Origin: Rubrobacter_D sp963840835
GTDB lineage: Bacteria; Actinomycetota; Rubrobacteria; Rubrobacterales; Rubrobacteraceae
Reading direction: 5' to 3'
Assembly: GCA_963840835.1 (NCBI GenBank)
Contig: CAWJAM010000002.1
Coordinates: 62,001-126,000 of the forward strand
DNA: 64,000 nt
The notes under the pieces are model-generated. The model was not told where the DNA came from. It worked only from the letters and a program-made list of their open reading frames with translations, and ran no database searches. Shown one piece after another: positions 51,334 to 59,503 of this stretch (position 1 is the stretch's first letter; each line of letters begins with the position of its first letter). A program made the translations under genes and the position numbers.

Positions 51334-52290
51334 GTGGCGCGCCTGGTTGTCCTGCGCGGCGGACACTCGATGGAGCGCGACGTCTCCTTCCTCACGGGGC
51401 GGCGCGTGCAGCACGCCCTCGAACGCCTCGGGCACGAGGTCCATCCCCTCGATATAGAGAACTCCACCACGGATGCCTTGATGGAGATCTCACCCGACGC
51501 CGTCTTCGTCTGCCTGCACGGTCCCGGCGGCGAGGACGGAACCATACAGGCGCTTCTCGAGACCCTGGGCATCCCGTATACAGGGAGCGGTCCCCTCTCT
51601 AGCATCCGCTGCATGGACAAGGACTACGCCAAACGCGCGCTCCGCGCCTCAGGCATACAGACCCCGCCCTTCCGCACCTTCCTCAGAAGGGCGATGAACG
51701 AGATGGGCGCCTCCGCCGCTCTCGACGTCGCCGCCGAGGAACTCGGGTACCCGCTCGTCGTCAAGCCTGCCAGGGAGGGCTCGAGCTTCGGGCTCTCGCG
51801 GGTCGAGGAACCTGACGGGCTGCTCGATGCGGTCTACGAGGCGCTCGGCTACGACGCCAAGATCCTGCTAGAGAGCTGGGTCGAGGGGACGGAGATCTCC
51901 ATCCCCATCGTCGAACCCGCCGGCGAAGAATCGCGGGCGCTCGGGCTCGTCGAGATAAGGCCCCGCGAAGGCGCCTACAACTTCGAGGCCAAGTACACCC
52001 CGGGCGCCACCGACTTCGCCATCCCCGCCGAGATACCCCAAAAGGACGCCTCCCAGGTCGAGGCGACGGCGCTCACCGCCTACAAAGTCCTGGGCTGCTC
52101 CGGCTTCGCCAGGGTCGACACCATCTTCGCCGAAGGCATCCCCTGGGTCCTCGACGTCAAGACCATCCCAGGCTTCACCGAGACCTCCACCTTCCCCCTC
52201 GCCGCCGAGGCCGCCGGCATCACCTTCGAAAACCTCGTCGAGACCATCCTGGACACCACCCTTCAGACGGAGGCAGCGACCAAGCTGTAG
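51334..52290 (+). CDS. D-alanine--D-alanine ligase-like ATP-grasp enzyme with altered metal site
   Basis: 318 residues from GTG 51334. The Ddl layout is kept: GGHSMERDVSFLTGR for the N-terminal substrate loop, VCLHGPGGEDGTIQALLE, PYTGSG, VVKPAREGSSFGLSRVE for the ATP-grasp loop, and GFARVDTIF. The last motif, normally EVNTLPGMT, is DVKTIPGFT: the Mg-binding Glu is Asp and the Mg-binding Asn is Lys. Activity as an ordinary Ddl is therefore doubtful. It follows the LysN-like aminotransferase gene by 6 bases instead of lying with cell-wall genes. It may join other amino acids. The fold call is safe, the substrate is not. Confidence 0.8.
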   Translation: MARLVVLRGGHSMERDVSFLTGRRVQHALERLGHEVHPLDIENSTTDALMEISPDAVFVCLHGPGGEDGTIQALLETLGIPYTGSGPLSSIRCMDKDYAKRALRASGIQTPPFRTFLRRAMNEMGASAALDVAAEELGYPLVVKPAREGSSFGLSRVEEPDGLLDAVYEALGYDAKILLESWVEGTEISIPIVEPAGEESRALGLVEIRPREGAYNFEAKYTPGATDFAIPAEIPQKDASQVEATALTAYKVLGCSGFARVDTIFAEGIPWVLDVKTIPGFTETSTFPLAAEAAGITFENLVETILDTTLQTEAATKL

Positions 52291-52611
52291 AGCGCGGTTG
52301 GACTGGATACCGAGTCCGGATAAGTGCCACCGGCACGATGGAGCCGACCGTCGAATACGGACCTACTAAGGAGTAACGGATGGTTCCGGAAAAGTCCCGG
52401 GAGAAGTCGGTCTGTGAATCCACCTCCACGAGCAAACAGAACGACCCGACGGCCCGCGCTCCTTTCAGGGGCGACGCCGACCTTCGTTCGAGAGCGTCGT
52501 CGGGAAAATGTGACTATAATTGCGATCGGTTGGTGGCGTTGGGATGAGTGGCTGGTGCTCTACTCTCCTACGGTGATGTCCGTTTCGCTCGCCGCCGTCG
52601 TTGGTGTCAGC
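52291..52611. other. Intergenic stretch with a possible promoter
   Basis: About 320 bases with no recognised gene. TATAAT occurs at 52515-52520 (TGACTATAATTGCG) without a good -35. The following reading frame leads into the cupin-tail remnant. Confidence 0.35.
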
Positions 52612-52811
52612 TACCCGAACCTCCTTGGACATTTGCTCCAGCTCGCCCTCTTGTCCCGCGAATTCGAGGACGTGCTGTACTTCACCAAACCCCCGCGCGC
52701 CGTCCAGAAGGTGCTCTTCGCCGTTCTCGCGCCCCTAGCCCGGCTGCTGGGCTACAAGGGAGCTGACCCCGAGTACGGGCCTTCAGGATTCGTCGAAGTG
52801 AATCCTGGCCC
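52612..52811 (+). pseudogene. Cupin-protein C-terminal tail, remnant copy 1
   Basis: Reads YPNLLGHLLQLALLSREFED, VLYFTKPPRAVQKVLFAVLA and PLARLLGYKGADPEYGPSG without a cupin domain before it. The 89 bases at 52631-52719 are identical to 54739-54827 inside the decayed cupin gene, so this is a displaced copy of that gene's end. Confidence 0.7.
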
Positions 52812-52861
52812 GGTACGCCCGCGGAACAAGCGAGTCCCGGCACACTTCAAATCGAGGAGGT

Positions 52862-53520
52862 TTGAGCACGAACACGGCACTGTGGCGGCCAGGCGTGACC
52901 TGCGAGGCATTGCGATGGACGGGCACGAACCTGCGCATCCTCGCCACCAGTCGGGAGGCGTTCGGGATCGTTGGCGAAACCCGCCTGGCCGTGCCCCCGC
53001 TCTCCCTGCCGGATCCCCGCCGCCTTCCGGCCGTCGAGGACGTGGCGCACTACGAAGCGGCCAACCTGTTCGTGGACCGGGCGAAGGCCGTCAAGCCCGA
53101 ATTCGCGCTCACGGAGCGAAACGCGATGTACGTGGCGCAGATATGCTACCGGCTGGATGGCATACCCCTGGCGATAGAGTTTTCGGAACGAGCAAGATAA
53201 AGGTCTCCCGAGGGGCCGCCGTGGTCTTCTTGTTTCCGAGCCCGGCTCGCCCGACGGCGACGAGGATGATAGTCCGGCCTACTGACAAGCGGAGGCGAAG
53301 CCGGAGCGTGCTGAAAAGGTGCCGTCAGGCGCCGTGCCAACTAGCGAGTTTCGCGGCCTGCCGATAAAGTCGTTCACGAGCACGGCTCTGCGGGCGGCCA
53401 TGCGGTGGCTGCTCGAGGAGGGCGGGGCCGAGGCCGCCGCGCGGCTTGCCTGGGCGCTGTGGCTGTTCTGGTTCCACCGGGGGCATCAGGACGAGGTGCT
53501 GGCAGGGGGCCGGATCCCTG
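52862..53520 (+). pseudogene. STAND/LuxR-type ATPase regulator, decayed and interrupted by repeat B
   Basis: Two pieces of one protein are seen. The first (52900-53195) reads NLRILATSREAFGIVGETRL, VAHYEAANLFVDRAKAV and ICYRLDGIPLAIEF, part of the NB-ARC-like ATPase core of large LuxR/AfsR-type regulators. The second (about 53364-53520) reads LRAAMRWLLEEGGAEAAARL and AWALWLFWFHRGHQ, from the domain after it. Between them lie a repeat B unit and missing sequence; the P-loop and DNA-binding ends are gone. Confidence 0.7.
53270..53345. repeat. Repeat family B unit inside the ATPase pseudogene
   Basis: ACTGACAAGCGGAGGCGAAG, CCGGAGCGTGCTGAAAAGG and the mini-hairpin TGCCGTCAGGCGCC-like piece. It replaces part of the ATPase coding sequence. 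Confidence 0.6.
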
Positions 53521-53752
53521 TGAGGAGTCGTGCGTCTGCCCCGACGCGCCCGTACCGTGGTCGTGACGACATTGGAGGTTCGGGAAGGCGAGATCTCACG
53601 CCAGGTGGACGTAGTGGTTGGCCAAGTCGCGCAGAAGAGGACGCGGCCATAGACGCGGAAGGCATCCTGGCGCAGGCAGAAGAGGCAAACGCCCTGGACC
53701 CCGTCGGATGAGCGGGACAGCGGCCAGAAGCACGGAGAGGAGATAGAGACCC

Positions 53753-54328
53753 ATGGCTAAGAGAGTAAGCGACGTGGAGACAAGGCACGAAAAGAGGCGG
53801 ATCTACAACCCCGTCCAGAAGGACGCCGCTATTTTCCTGCAAACGAGCGAAGAGACCGGCGGCGAGCGCACCCTCATTGAGATTGAGGCTGCCCCGGGTG
53901 GCGGGACGACCCCTCACTACCACAAGACCTACGCCGAGCACTTCGAGGTGCTCCGGGGCGCGTTGGAAGTGCAGTTGGGCAAGACCACGCACACCCTGCG
54001 AGTCGGGCAGAAGGCGGTCGCACAGATCAACACGCTGCACCGCTGGCATAACCCCACGAACGAGCCGGTAGTGTTCCTGGTTGAGCTGCGGCCGGGCCAC
54101 AGCGGGTTCGAGAAGGCGCTTACGGTTGCCTACGGCCTCGCGGGCGACGGTCTGTCAAACTCCAACGGGCTGCCGAAGAACCTCTACCACACGGCCCTAC
54201 TGTTCGAGTGGGGCGAGGGGCGGTTGCCCGGCCTCTTCGCCCTCGCCGAGCCCTTGTTCCGGCTGCTGGCAGAGCGGGCCCGGCGTAAGGGGATCGACAA
54301 GAAATTGGAGGCGAGGTACTGCCGTTAG
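53753..54328 (+). CDS. Cupin-domain protein
   Basis: 191 residues from ATG 53753, with GGAGG upstream. A single cupin_2 barrel: GGGTTPHYHKTYAEHFEVLR gives metal-binding His-His-Glu, and TLHRWHNPTNEPVVFLVEL gives the second motif. A C-terminal tail (LPKNLYHTALLFEWGEGRLP, FALAEPLFRLLAERARRKG) resembles the tails of the neighbouring decayed cupin genes and looks like a membrane-associated helix. Its enzymatic role is unknown. It is the one intact gene of a decayed cluster; its homologue follows 18 bases downstream. Confidence 0.8.
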   Translation: MAKRVSDVETRHEKRRIYNPVQKDAAIFLQTSEETGGERTLIEIEAAPGGGTTPHYHKTYAEHFEVLRGALEVQLGKTTHTLRVGQKAVAQINTLHRWHNPTNEPVVFLVELRPGHSGFEKALTVAYGLAGDGLSNSNGLPKNLYHTALLFEWGEGRLPGLFALAEPLFRLLAERARRKGIDKKLEARYCR

Positions 54329-54346
54329 CAGTTGATAGGAGAAGTT

Positions 54347-54850
54347 ATGAGCAAGGCAGGAGACATATTCGAAGGAACCCCAGCACCGGAGAGCGGGCTG
54401 TGGTCCGCGTCAGGACGTTGGAATCTGGCGGCGAGTTGCTGGTGGCCGATCTGTACGTGAGCCCCGCCGGAAGGGTGGCCGCGGAGCACGTCCACCCGGT
54501 GATAAACGAATGGTTCACCGTGCTTGGCGGGAGGGTCGGCTTCCGTACAAACGGACAGGAGTCCATCGCGGAGATCGGGGAACGGTTGCACGTGCCGCCA
54601 GGGACGATTCACGACTGGTGGAACGCCGGAAAAGAGGAGGCGCACGTCGTGTTCGAGGTAGTCCCGCTGCGCGGCGAGGGCGATCTCAACCCGTTCGGTC
54701 AGCCAGGGACGGCAAGACCAACGCCAAGGGGATGCCGAATTTGCTCCAGCTCGCCCTCTTGTCCCGCGAATTCGAGGACGTGCTGTACTTCACCAAACCC
54801 CCGCGCGCCGTCCAGAAGGTGCTCTTCCCCGCTCGCGCCCCTAGTCCGGC
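54347..54850 (+). pseudogene. Second cupin-domain gene, frameshifted twice
   Basis: ATG 54347 follows GGAGAAG and reads MSKAGDIFE; the frame is lost at about 54373 and resumes two bases off as NPSTGERAVVRVRTLESGGE. A cupin follows (AAEHVHPVINEWFTVLGG, HVPPGTIHDWWNAG). Near 54705-54720 it shifts again into GKTNAKGMPNLLQLALLSRE and FTKPPRAVQKVLF, after which homology fades. Family members have this tail in frame. It arose from the same family as the intact cupin upstream. Confidence 0.8.
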
Positions 54851-55030
54851 TGCACGGTACAGGGTGGCCAGCCCGAGCACTCCTGCAGCATCGCGAAGTA
54901 ATCTCTGGCGGTACCGCAGAGTAAGATCGCTAACAAGGAGTACACGTTTGGTTTGCGTGAAGATGGCCTCCCCCTGCGTTCGCGTAACTTCAATTCTGTA
55001 CGGTGCAGAAGGACGCACGGATCACTCTCC

Positions 55031-55321
55031 TTAGCCACGGGCCCTACGCCGTCCGAGAGCGAAGACGGCTGCCGCTCCAAGGAGGGCCACGGCAACGGCC
55101 CCTTTCTTGGCGGCCCCCGAGTACATCTGCCTGAATTGGGAGAGGGTATCGGACTGCTGCATGCGCTCCATGATCCTGCCGTCTTCGAGCCTCGCGTAAT
55201 CGAACATGCTCACCTCGTAGAGGTACTCTGGGTACCTCGCGCCGTGGACAAGGAAGGTAGGGTGAAGCAAGCCGAATGGCCGGGCTCGAATATGGAGGGG
55301 GGATAATATCGGCCCGGCCAC
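55031..55321 (-). pseudogene. C-terminal fragment of a SnoaL-like/ester cyclase protein with a hydrophobic tail
   Basis: From about 55210 the minus strand reads EVSMFDYARLEDGRIMERMQ, QSDTLSQFRQMYSGAAKKG, the usual end of SnoaL-like polyketide-cyclase-type proteins. A single hydrophobic helix (AVAVALLGAAAVFALG) and a basic end RRRARG follow. The first 100 or so residues of the family are missing. A 58-residue product from ATG 55207 is possible but unlikely to be functional. Confidence 0.55.
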
Positions 55322-55384
55322 CCTTACATACGTAGCAACGCGTCGAGAGTTTCACCCGATACGATGGGGAGCTAATGGACTCTA

Positions 55385-55467
55385 ACAGCGGGTTGCAGGA
55401 GATCCATCCTTCTGCAACCCGCTGTGAACGCTAAGAAAGAGAGACGGACCTAGCCGGTCCGTCTCTC
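55385..55467. terminator. Two strong hairpins downstream of nrdJ
   Basis: ACAGCGGGTTGCAG with its exact complement (55385-55425, 14-bp stem, 13-base loop) and GAGAGACGGACC with its exact complement (55439-55467, 12-bp stem, 5-base loop). Both lie about 95-180 bases after the nrdJ stop. The remaining gap to the gene contains the repeat-like CTGAAGGCTGATAGCTGACC. Confidence 0.65.
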
Positions 55468-55561
55468 GCAGGCCGCGTCTTCAGCGATCAGCGGTTGGCA
55501 ATCGGCCAAAACAAGAAGCTGAAGGCTGATAGCTGACCGCACGGTTCGCCAGCGAACCGCT

Positions 55562-57865
55562 TTAGCTACACTTCGAGTACCCGCAGGAGTGGCAGACGAC
55601 GCAGCCCTCCTGGCGGGTCAGGCCGCTGCCGCAGTCGGGGCAAGCCCCGATTATAGGGAGCTCGCGGGTGTCCGGCAGGCTGTCCTCGACGAGGTAGTGC
55701 TCGGACATCGCCCGCGCCACACCGTCGGGAACGGAGAGGACGGCGTTGGGCCCGACGCCCGCCGGGTGGCCGTCCTGGATGCCGCGGAGCTGGTGGACGA
55801 CCTCCGCCGGATCGGCGCCGTGGGTGAGGGCCATCGTGATCATTCGCCCTAGAGCGTCCGAGAACGCGGCCGCCGTACCCCCGGGCTTGCCCAGGATGAC
55901 GAAGCACTCCCTCGGCCCGAACTCGTCGTCGTTCATCGTGACGTACATGGAGCCGTGGCCGGTCCTTATCTTCTTGCTCACACCCGTCAGGGTGCGCGGC
56001 CTGCCGTTGCGCGCCTCGGCGAGCGAGGAGAAGGTCTGCCCCTTGCCTTCGACGGCAGGGGGAGTAACAGACGGCGCCGTCGGTGCCTCCGGCGAAGCGG
56101 GCGTCATGGTCGGCTTCTCCCCGCCCGTCTTGCCCGTGCTGAGAACCTGAGCGTCGCGCGAGCCGTCGCGGTAGACCGCTATGCCCTTGCAGTTCAGGGC
56201 GTAGGCCTGGCGATAGGCGTCCTCGACATCCTCGACGCTCGCCTCATTGGGCAGATTGATGGTCTTGGAGATCCCCATCGAAGTGTACTTCTGGAACGCC
56301 GCCTGCATCCTGACGTGCCACTCGCTGGAGATGTCGTGCGAGGTGACCCACACGCTACGCACGTCGTCTGGGACCTCTTCGACGTCGCGCACGGAGCCGT
56401 GCTCGGCGACAGATCTCATGAGGTCTTCTGAGTAGAAGCCGCGCTCTCTGGCGAGCTTGACGAACTCGGGGTTGACGTCGGGCATCTCCATGTCGGCCTG
56501 ACGGCGCATGAACGCGACGGCGAAGAGCGGCTCGATGCCCCCCGAACAGCCGGCGATCATGGAGATCGTGCCCGTAGGAGCTATCGTGGTGACGGTCGCG
56601 TTCCTGACCCTGTCGCCCCTGGCCTCGTGGCGCGAGCCCTCGTAGTTGGACATGACGCCGCGCTCGTCCGCGAGGGCCCTGCTCTCCTCCCAGGCCTCGT
56701 CGTCCACGAACTTCATCATCCGCTCGGCGAAGGCGAGGCCCTCTTCGGAGTCGTAGGTTATGCCGAGCTTTATAAGGAGGTCGGCGAAGCCCATGACCCC
56801 GAGCCCGATACGCCTGTTCCCCCGGCTCATCTGGTCGATGTCGTCAAGGGGGTAGCTGTTCTGCTCGATAACGTTGTCAAGGAAGCGGATCGCGGTGTGC
56901 ACCGTCTCCCTCAACTCGTCCCAGTCGACCTCGCCCGTCTCCTCGATGTAGAAACGCTCCAGGTTGATCGAACCGAGGTTGCACGAGTCGTAGGGCGGAA
57001 GGTGCGCCTCGCTGCAAGGGTTTGTGCTCTCTATCTCGAACTGCGGCGTCGGGTTGTCGTCGTTGATCTTGTCTATGAACACGACACCAGGCTCGCCGTT
57101 GAGCCAGGCACCCTCCACTACTCGGCGGAACAGGTCACGCGCCCTTACCGTCTTCATGACCACGCCATCGCGCGGGTTTCTCAAGTCGAAGTCCGAGTCG
57201 GCCTCGACGGCCTCCATGAACTCGTCGGTGATGGCGACGGAGATGTTGAAGTTGTTGATCTGGTCGTTCTCCCGCTTGCAGTCGATGAACTCCTCGACGT
57301 CAGGGTGGTCCACCCTTAGGATGCCCATGTTCGCCCCGCGACGCGTCCCACCCTGCTTGATCTTGTCCGTCGAAGCGTCATAGATGGCCATGAATGAGAC
57401 CGGCCCGCTAGATACCCCCATCGTACTCTTGACCAGGTCGTTCTTGGGACGCAACCTGGAGAAGCCGAAACCGGTGCCGCCGCCGCTCTTATGAATAATC
57501 GCCTGGTGCTTGAGGGTGTCGTAGATGCCGTCTATGGAGTCCTCGACCGGCAACACGAAGCACGCGGAGAGCTGCTGCAGCTCCCTGCCCGCGTTCATGA
57601 GGGTCGGCGAGTTCGGCATGAACCTTCTCGTGAGCATCATCTGGAGGAACCTCTCCCTCGACTCCTCGTAGAGCCTCTGGGCCTCCTCGCCCTGCTTGAA
57701 ACGGAACTCGCCCTCTGCGATGTTCGAAGCGACCCGCAAGAACATCTCTATGGGCTCCTCGATGGCCTCGCCCTTCTCATTCTTCTTGAGGTAGCGCTTT
57801 TTGAGAACGGCCAAAGCGTTCTCGGTGAGTTCTATGTCTGCAAGCCTGTTCCGGTCTACTTCCAT
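55562..57865 (-). CDS. nrdJ: Adenosylcobalamin-dependent (class II) ribonucleotide reductase
   Basis: 767 residues from ATG 57865, with GGAGG six bases upstream (ATG 57871 overlaps that site). It makes deoxynucleotides for DNA synthesis using coenzyme B12 to start the radical, without oxygen. Class II signatures: RFMPNSPTLMNAGRELQQLS with the first active-site Cys in SACFVLPV, HKSGGGTGFGFSRLRP, NPCSEAHLPPYDSCNLGSIN carrying the radical Cys, and APTGTISMIAGCSGGIEPLF. A C-terminal zinc ribbon (CPDCGSGLTRQEGCVVCHSC) ends the protein. nrdR lies immediately upstream. Cobalamin for it would come from the operon at 1-9.6 kb. Confidence 0.96.
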   Translation of the reverse strand: MEVDRNRLADIELTENALAVLKKRYLKKNEKGEAIEEPIEMFLRVASNIAEGEFRFKQGEEAQRLYEESRERFLQMMLTRRFMPNSPTLMNAGRELQQLSACFVLPVEDSIDGIYDTLKHQAIIHKSGGGTGFGFSRLRPKNDLVKSTMGVSSGPVSFMAIYDASTDKIKQGGTRRGANMGILRVDHPDVEEFIDCKRENDQINNFNISVAITDEFMEAVEADSDFDLRNPRDGVVMKTVRARDLFRRVVEGAWLNGEPGVVFIDKINDDNPTPQFEIESTNPCSEAHLPPYDSCNLGSINLERFYIEETGEVDWDELRETVHTAIRFLDNVIEQNSYPLDDIDQMSRGNRRIGLGVMGFADLLIKLGITYDSEEGLAFAERMMKFVDDEAWEESRALADERGVMSNYEGSRHEARGDRVRNATVTTIAPTGTISMIAGCSGGIEPLFAVAFMRRQADMEMPDVNPEFVKLARERGFYSEDLMRSVAEHGSVRDVEEVPDDVRSVWVTSHDISSEWHVRMQAAFQKYTSMGISKTINLPNEASVEDVEDAYRQAYALNCKGIAVYRDGSRDAQVLSTGKTGGEKPTMTPASPEAPTAPSVTPPAVEGKGQTFSSLAEARNGRPRTLTGVSKKIRTGHGSMYVTMNDDEFGPRECFVILGKPGGTAAAFSDALGRMITMALTHGADPAEVVHQLRGIQDGHPAGVGPNAVLSVPDGVARAMSEHYLVEDSLPDTRELPIIGACPDCGSGLTRQEGCVVCHSCGYSKCS

Positions 57866-57949
57866 ACCCATCCTCCCTATTTTACCGCTTGTTGCTTCTA
57901 TTCCATCACCAGGTTTGCCCGCGTTACCCCAGGTAGCGGGCCCCGGACT

Positions 57950-58426
57950 TTATCTGCCGTTGCCCATCCCAGAGCCGGCGAGGCGCACGAGCTCGGTGCG
58001 GAACTGGTCCACGTCCGTGTACTGCCTGTACACGGAGGCGAACCGCAGGTAAGCGACCATGTCCATCCTCCTGAGCCGCATCAGCACCATGTCCCCAAGA
58101 CGCCTCGAGGTCACCTCGTGCCTTCGGCGCTCCCGCAGCTCGGCCTCGATCTCATCCACTATGAGCTCGACCTGCTCGTCAGTAACCTGCTGCTTGGCAC
58201 AAGCCTTGGCCAACCCCGACCGCAATTTCTCCCTCTCGAACGGCTCCTTGCCGCCGTCGCGTTTGATGACCATGAGCCGCAACGGCTCACGTCTCTCATA
58301 CGTCGTGAACCTCTTCCCACACGACCGCGATAGACACTCCCGCCGCCGCCTGACAGCGTCCTTCGTCTCAGAGAGCCGCGAATCTATGACCTTCGTATCC
58401 TCGAAATCACAGTACGGACACTGCAT
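57950..58426 (-). CDS. nrdR: Transcriptional repressor NrdR with expanded zinc knuckle
   Basis: 158 residues from ATG 58426 (MQCPYC opening; a TTG at 58438 is also in frame). NrdR senses ATP/dATP through its ATP-cone and represses ribonucleotide reductase genes. The zinc ribbon has CPYC, but the second pair reads CLSRSC (C-x4-C) instead of the usual C-x2-C, from a six-base in-frame insertion. The ATP-cone follows (LRLMVIKRDGGKEPFEREKL, ELIVDEIEAEL). Transcribed with nrdJ, 84 bases upstream of it. NrdR-box-like sequences precede it. Confidence 0.93.
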   Translation of the reverse strand: MQCPYCDFEDTKVIDSRLSETKDAVRRRRECLSRSCGKRFTTYERREPLRLMVIKRDGGKEPFEREKLRSGLAKACAKQQVTDEQVELIVDEIEAELRERRRHEVTSRRLGDMVLMRLRRMDMVAYLRFASVYRQYTDVDQFRTELVRLAGSGMGNGR

Positions 58427-58765
58427 CTCAAACCCCAATCACTCACAACACCATATCTGGTACTGCAAAAACCTAGCACACTACATTTTCCGAGTGCAAT
58501 ACCCGCAAAATGCACCTTAACTTCAGGTTAAATTGACACTGAACTCCCGAATGCCCCTTCGCCAGCGGAATACGTGCCAAACGCCCCACCCGCAAAATTT
58601 TTCAAAGAATTTTTCAGATTCGGACGATTACGGGGAATATCCCGCAAATCGCGCACCTTTATGTTCAGGTCTACGGATGACCCTTTAGTAGCAATTGAGA
58701 CTAGGATTACTATACCAGTAAGGTTCTACCTCAAGTAGAGGTAAATTGTGGGTCAGTTGCTGGTC
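58427..58765. promoter_or_regulatory. AT-rich nrdR-nrdJ control region with NrdR-box-like sites and direct repeats
   Basis: Relatively AT-rich for this genome. ACACCATATCTGG (58448-58460) and ACACTACATTTT (58478-58489) resemble NrdR boxes with starts 30 bases apart. A direct repeat, CCCGCAAA..GCACCTT..TTCAGGT, occurs at 58502-58528 and 58641-58670, with a partial copy CCCGCAAAA at 58589. TTAAC-TTCAG-GTTAA is a dyad at about 58517-58531. No gene is seen. Confidence 0.5.
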
Positions 58766-59278
58766 CTACGAGGGAGGGATTTGGGGAGGCTTATTGGGCA
58801 TATGGCGGCGATTCTGGAAGAAGTCGCGGAGGAGTTGGGCGGCTTCGGCCTCGAGCAGGCCTCCTTCGACGAGGAAGGTATGGTTGAGGCGGGCATCGGC
58901 GGGGGTGTTGTGGAGGGTACCGGCGTATCCGGCTTTAGGGTCTGGGGCCGCGTAGACCAGGCGCGAGAGACGGGCGGCGTGGGCTGCGCCTGAGCACATG
59001 GGGCAAGGTTCCAGGGTAGCGTACAGGGTGCAGCCTGTCAGGCGCCAGCCGCCAAGGGCGGCGGACGCGCGACGGATCGCGATCAGTTCGGCGTGGGAGG
59101 TGGGGTCGCCTGTAGCCTCACGCTCGTTGGCTGCGACTGACAGGACTTCTTCTCCCTTGGCGACGACGGCCCCGACGGGAACCTCGCCCTTTTCGGCTGC
59201 GTCCTCAGCGGCGAGCAGGGCGCTGCGCATCATCGCAAGGTCGGTCTCGGAAAAATCGTGCATTGGTGTCTCGACCAC
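58766..59278 (-). CDS. tadA: tRNA-specific adenosine deaminase
   Basis: 170 residues from GTG 59278, or 165 from ATG 59263; neither has a clear ribosome binding site. TadA converts adenosine 34 of tRNA-Arg(ACG) to inosine. The zinc and catalytic motifs are HAELIAIRRAS and LEPCPMCSGA, and GCTLYATLEP lies between. The end (NRRHMPNKPPQIPPS) is basic and proline-rich. The gene stands alone; the ars remnant upstream shares its strand. Confidence 0.93.
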   Translation of the reverse strand: MVETPMHDFSETDLAMMRSALLAAEDAAEKGEVPVGAVVAKGEEVLSVAANEREATGDPTSHAELIAIRRASAALGGWRLTGCTLYATLEPCPMCSGAAHAARLSRLVYAAPDPKAGYAGTLHNTPADARLNHTFLVEGGLLEAEAAQLLRDFFQNRRHMPNKPPQIPPS

Positions 59279-59338
59279 GTAGTCGATGATAGCAGTCCGC
59301 AGTCGGAGGTCTCTACGGGGGACGGTGGGAGGTCGGGA

Positions 59339-59503
59339 TCACCCCTGGGCCTGAATCAGCTCTCCTTCGATGCGGACCCGGATCTCATCTCGCACGTCTC
59401 GAAAGGCCCGCAGGCGCCCTTCCCCCTCGACGCGCGATGGATCTGGGAAGGACCAGTGCAGTCGGTCTCTCGTCCCTGGGAAGACCGGGCAGGTCTCGTT
59501 TGC
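59339..59503 (-). pseudogene. C-terminal remnant of arsenate reductase ArsC (LMW-PTP type)
   Basis: Minus-strand frame ending at TGA 59339-59341 reads ANETCPVFPGTRDRLHWSFP, DPSRVEGEGRLRAFRDVRDE and IRVRIEGELI, the final third of thioredoxin-type arsenate reductases. The N-terminal CxxxxCR(S/T) catalytic loop is absent. It is joined at about 59504 to the arsM remnant in a different frame. Confidence 0.75.
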
